NCBI GenBank assembly: GCA_019234035.1
Contig: JAFALX010000185.1
Coordinates: 1 to 6,994, forward strand
From: Candidatus Dormiibacterota bacterium
GTDB lineage: Bacteria > Chloroflexota > Dormibacteria > Aeolococcales > Aeolococcaceae
Reading direction: 5' to 3'
Length of the DNA: 6,994 bases
A program made the translations under genes and the position numbers. Each line of letters opens with the position of its first letter. The first letter of the stretch is position 1. Shown here piece after piece: positions 4,936 through 6,994 of this stretch. A model generated the notes under the pieces. That model did no database searches, was not told the origin of the DNA, and saw nothing but the letters and a program-made list of their open reading frames with translations.

Positions 4936-6306
4936 TCACGCCTCCAGGGCCTCGGCGACGTCGAACCCTAGCGCGGCGGAGCGCACCGCGGTGGACACCC
5001 CATGCCGCCCCCAGAGCGCCAGCAGCGGGCTGGCGGCCGGCTTGGGCACGTGCCGGAGGAAGCCCTGCACCACGCTCAGCTCGTCGTGGCCGAGCGGGCG
5101 CTCGAGCCATCGCGCCCGGCCGACGAGCAGGGACCGGCCCCCCTGGAGCCCGAGGACGTCGACGGCCTGGTCGCGCGCCGCCGACCACCAGCGGCCGACG
5201 ATGAGGTCGGCCGGCATGCCGCCCGAGCACGTCAGCCGGCGGGCGTGGTCTCGTGCCACCTCCTGGAAGACGCGCTCGACGTGGTGGGCCCAGGCGGGCT
5301 GGGCGCGCTGCAGGGCGCGCTGGCCGCCGCCCGCCTCGATGTCGGGCACGCTCGGGTACAGGACGCTGAACCAGAAGGCGAGGTACGTGTCGTTGAACTC
5401 GTACTCGGCCGCCCTGCCGGACGGCTCCGCGCCCACCGGTACGGAGCGGCGCAGCAGCCCGGAGCGCACCAGGACCTCGAGTGGGTGCTCGATGCGCTGC
5501 GCCACCGCTCCGAGGATCTCGGAGTAGCGCGTCTGCATGCGGCCGACCGCCGCGAGGATCCGCGTGTAGCCGATGGCGTCCGGGAGCTGCTCGCGCAGCA
5601 GCGCCTCGGCGTCATCGAGCAGCACGCCGCCCGTGGTCCCGGCGAGCCGGAGCAGATTCTCCTCGGTGGTGGCGTCCTCCTCCCACTGCATGAGGTGCAG
5701 CGGATACCCGCCGCAGGCCGCGTACGCCTCGAGGAAGTCGCTCGGCGACAGCCGGGGCAGGAAGCGCCGGGCGGTCGCCGCATCGAACGGCTCGACATGC
5801 ACCGAGACAGGCCCCTCGCGATCAGGGACGTCGCGGGTCATCAGGTCGGGCTGGGGTCCGACCAGCACGAGCATGAGCCGCGACCCGGGCGGCACGTCCT
5901 GGGCGAAATAGGCCGCGGCCTCCGCGGCCAGCGGGTCGGAGCGGAGCAGGCGGTCGTACCCGTCGAGCACGACGAGCAGCGGCGATTCCTCCGCGAGCAC
6001 CCCCAGGAACCGAACCGCCTGGCGCCAGTTTCCCCACGACAGCGCCGCCGGCGAATCAACCTGCCGGCCGCTCTGCACGCGCACCGCGCGCGCCAGGCGG
6101 GCGAGCTCGGCCTCGGTCGACTCGTGCGTCGCGCCGTACCAGATCGCGGGCTTGCCCGCGGCGAACCCGGCGAGCAGATACGTCTTGCCCACGCGCCGCC
6201 GCCCGTCGACGATGACGAGCTGCGGCCGCCCCTGGCAGGCGCGGCGCCATGCCTCCTCCAGCCGGAGCAGCTCCGGCCGCCGCCCAAGAAGCAGTCCTTT
6301 TCTCAT
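4936..6306 (-). CDS. COG1672/DUF234-type ATPase with degenerate catalytic residues
   Basis: The 456-residue product follows the layout of the archaeal-ATPase (STAND/AAA-like) family: LLLGRRPEL at the start, Walker A GRRRVGKT (35-42), a Walker B-like strand LLVVLDGYD (110-118), GGYPLHL (199-205), a winged-helix-like region at about 240-290, the DUF234 signature EFNDTYLAFWF (303-313) and a nuclease-like C-terminal end (about 345-410). Walker A is intact, but where the family usually has DE after the Walker B strand this protein has D115-G116. In the C-terminal PD-(D/E)XK-like part the usual GEaKW reads GRARW (396-400), leaving D383 but not the E and K. It may bind ATP without the usual catalysis. 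It starts 46 nt after the isomerase-like gene with no clear Shine-Dalgarno; the ATG is chosen because the family's N-terminal GRxxEL follows directly. Its cellular role is unknown. Confidence 0.88.
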   Translation of the reverse strand: MRKGLLLGRRPELLRLEEAWRRACQGRPQLVIVDGRRRVGKTYLLAGFAAGKPAIWYGATHESTEAELARLARAVRVQSGRQVDSPAALSWGNWRQAVRFLGVLAEESPLLVVLDGYDRLLRSDPLAAEAAAYFAQDVPPGSRLMLVLVGPQPDLMTRDVPDREGPVSVHVEPFDAATARRFLPRLSPSDFLEAYAACGGYPLHLMQWEEDATTEENLLRLAGTTGGVLLDDAEALLREQLPDAIGYTRILAAVGRMQTRYSEILGAVAQRIEHPLEVLVRSGLLRRSVPVGAEPSGRAAEYEFNDTYLAFWFSVLYPSVPDIEAGGGQRALQRAQPAWAHHVERVFQEVARDHARRLTCSGGMPADLIVGRWWSAARDQAVDVLGLQGGRSLLVGRARWLERPLGHDELSVVQGFLRHVPKPAASPLLALWGRHGVSTAVRSAALGFDVAEALEA

Positions 6307-6352
6307 GGCGGCGGGCGGCGGTGGGATCCAGGCCGGAGCGACCCGGCGGCCC

Positions 6353-6652
6353 TCAGGAGCCCTCGGCGTCTCCCAGCAGCACCGGGCGGTCCGTCATCTC
6401 GGCGAGCGGGAACACCTGGTAGGTGGCGAAGTTGAACACCGGCGCTGCGGCCAGGAGGTGGTCGAGCTCCTCGTGAGAGTCGGCGTCGTAGATCCAGGCG
6501 CCGCCGTGGCCGCCGACCACGTGGTAGCGGCTCAGCACCTTGCCCTGCGCCTGCATCTTGGCGCCGTGCTCCTGCTGGCGTAGCACCGACCGCATCTGAT
6601 CACCCCCGAGGCGACTGATCTCGAGCTTCCACAGCACCAGGAACTTCGCCAC
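6353..6652 (-). CDS. Muconolactone-isomerase-like small protein coupled to hypC
   Basis: The 99-residue product starts at GTG (6650-6652), which overlaps the hypC stop as TAGTG and has GGAGG 7 nt upstream (6660-6664). Its pattern fits the ferredoxin-like dimeric fold of muconolactone delta-isomerase: an N-terminal strand AKFLVLWKLE, a helix ending in QQEHGAKMQAQGK, then the GG-GGAWIYDADSHEELDHLL segment (47-67) and a closing strand with FPLAEM. True CatC enzymes act in beta-ketoadipate degradation, but no other genes of that pathway are seen here. Tight coupling to a hydrogenase chaperone makes a hydrogenase-related role more likely than aromatic catabolism. Fold call is moderate; substrate unknown. 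Confidence 0.75.
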   Translation of the reverse strand: MAKFLVLWKLEISRLGGDQMRSVLRQQEHGAKMQAQGKVLSRYHVVGGHGGAWIYDADSHEELDHLLAAAPVFNFATYQVFPLAEMTDRPVLLGDAEGS

Positions 6653-6933
6653 TAGGACACCTCCACCGCCGCCGGCGCCGGCACCTCGAAGTCGTCGAAC
6701 GAGCCGCCGTCGAGCATCTCCATGAACCGAATGATGTCGAGCGCTTCCTGCTTGTCGACACGAGAGATTGCACGTCCGATGTGCACGAGCACGTAGTCAC
6801 CGGGCTCGGCCGCCTCATCGCCGCGAAGGAGCGACGTGTTGACCTTGCGCTTCACGCCCGCCTCTTCGACCCATGCGAAGTGGCGGTCGTCGTCGACGTA
6901 TTCGAGCAGGAGGGACGGGATGGTCACGCACAT
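6652..6933 (-). CDS. hypC: [NiFe]-hydrogenase maturation chaperone HypC/HupF family
   Basis: The 93-residue product begins MCVTIPS, the hallmark of HypC, whose Cys2 (exposed after Met removal) is needed to work with HypD in delivering the Fe(CN)2CO group to the hydrogenase large subunit. The conserved core GDYVLVHIGRAISRVDKQEA (45-64) is also present. The C-terminus is extended by an acidic, Pro/Ala-rich tail of about 18 residues (76-93). It acts in the cytoplasm. AGGA lies 10 nt before the ATG (6944-6947), an acceptable but weak site. All three minus-strand frames entering from the right edge stop before this gene, so I cannot say which upstream gene it follows. Its presence implies a [NiFe]-hydrogenase locus to the right of the window. 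Confidence 0.92.
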   Translation of the reverse strand: MCVTIPSLLLEYVDDDRHFAWVEEAGVKRKVNTSLLRGDEAAEPGDYVLVHIGRAISRVDKQEALDIIRFMEMLDGGSFDDFEVPAPAAVEVS

Positions 6934-6994
6934 GGTGTCTTCATCCTATCTCTAACGTCGCGGCGCACTTAGTGGATGCACTGTCGGACGCACT

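Noticed and set aside
5002..6435. Long plus-strand open frame (477 codons) opposite the ATPase gene
   Set aside because: It is antisense to a clearly recognisable ATPase, its translation is rich in Arg, Ala, Gly and His without domain motifs, and such mirror frames are common in high-GC DNA.
6970..6992. Minus-strand frame ending CVRQCIH then stop, resembling the Cys/His end of a [NiFe]-hydrogenase large subunit
   Set aside because: The known end motif is CxxCxxH with both cysteines two residues apart; here the spacing is CxxxCxH, and only a few codons are visible.

Overview
The window looks like high-GC bacterial DNA, most likely from an actinomycete-type organism. The reasons are the GC-rich third codon positions, the GTG starts, a lipoprotein with an actinobacterial-style leader, and a TTGACA/TACGGT promoter. 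I cannot place it further. Every gene I can support lies on the minus strand, so transcription runs from high to low coordinates. There are two transcription units.

Unit A (6933 down to 4936) enters from beyond the right edge. It holds hypC, a [NiFe]-hydrogenase maturation chaperone; a small muconolactone-isomerase-like protein translationally coupled to it (TAGTG overlap); and a COG1672/DUF234-type ATPase. The ATPase keeps Walker A but seems to have lost several other catalytic residues. This is probably the tail of a hydrogenase accessory operon.

A 245-bp spacer (4691-4935) follows. It has three stem-loops downstream of the ATPase gene and a clear sigma70-type promoter (TTGACA, 17 nt, TACGGT) facing unit B.

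Unit B (4690 down past the left edge) is the unusual part: nine consecutive small genes of 92-205 codons and then a lipoprotein gene cut by the window edge. They are packed tightly, with two TAATG stop/start overlaps, several gaps of 6-13 nt and a longest gap of 44 nt. Each of the nine encodes one hydrophobic helix near the N-terminus plus a helical or coiled-coil domain, and I recognise no named enzymatic or transport domain in any of them. Internal similarities sort them into three families: A1/A2 (first two genes; 14 of 35 identical over an ungapped stretch), B1-B3 (next three; PVP and LVAI/EGHL motifs) and C1-C4 (last four; a Pro-[Leu/Val]-x-Gly-Gln motif then a long coiled coil). Charge distribution suggests that A and B proteins put their C-terminal domains in the cytoplasm and C proteins export theirs. 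C1 and C3 have near-perfect heptad repeats and share a C-terminal AK-x-IDCKL motif with a second cysteine.

My reading is that unit B encodes a hetero-oligomeric envelope complex: a cytoplasmic-facing ring or scaffold (A, B), an exported coiled-coil bundle (C) and a lipoprotein. The layout resembles mce operons (tandem single-span paralogues plus a lipoprotein), but I see no MCE domain and no YrbE permease here. Function is unknown; assembly and mce analogy are inference.
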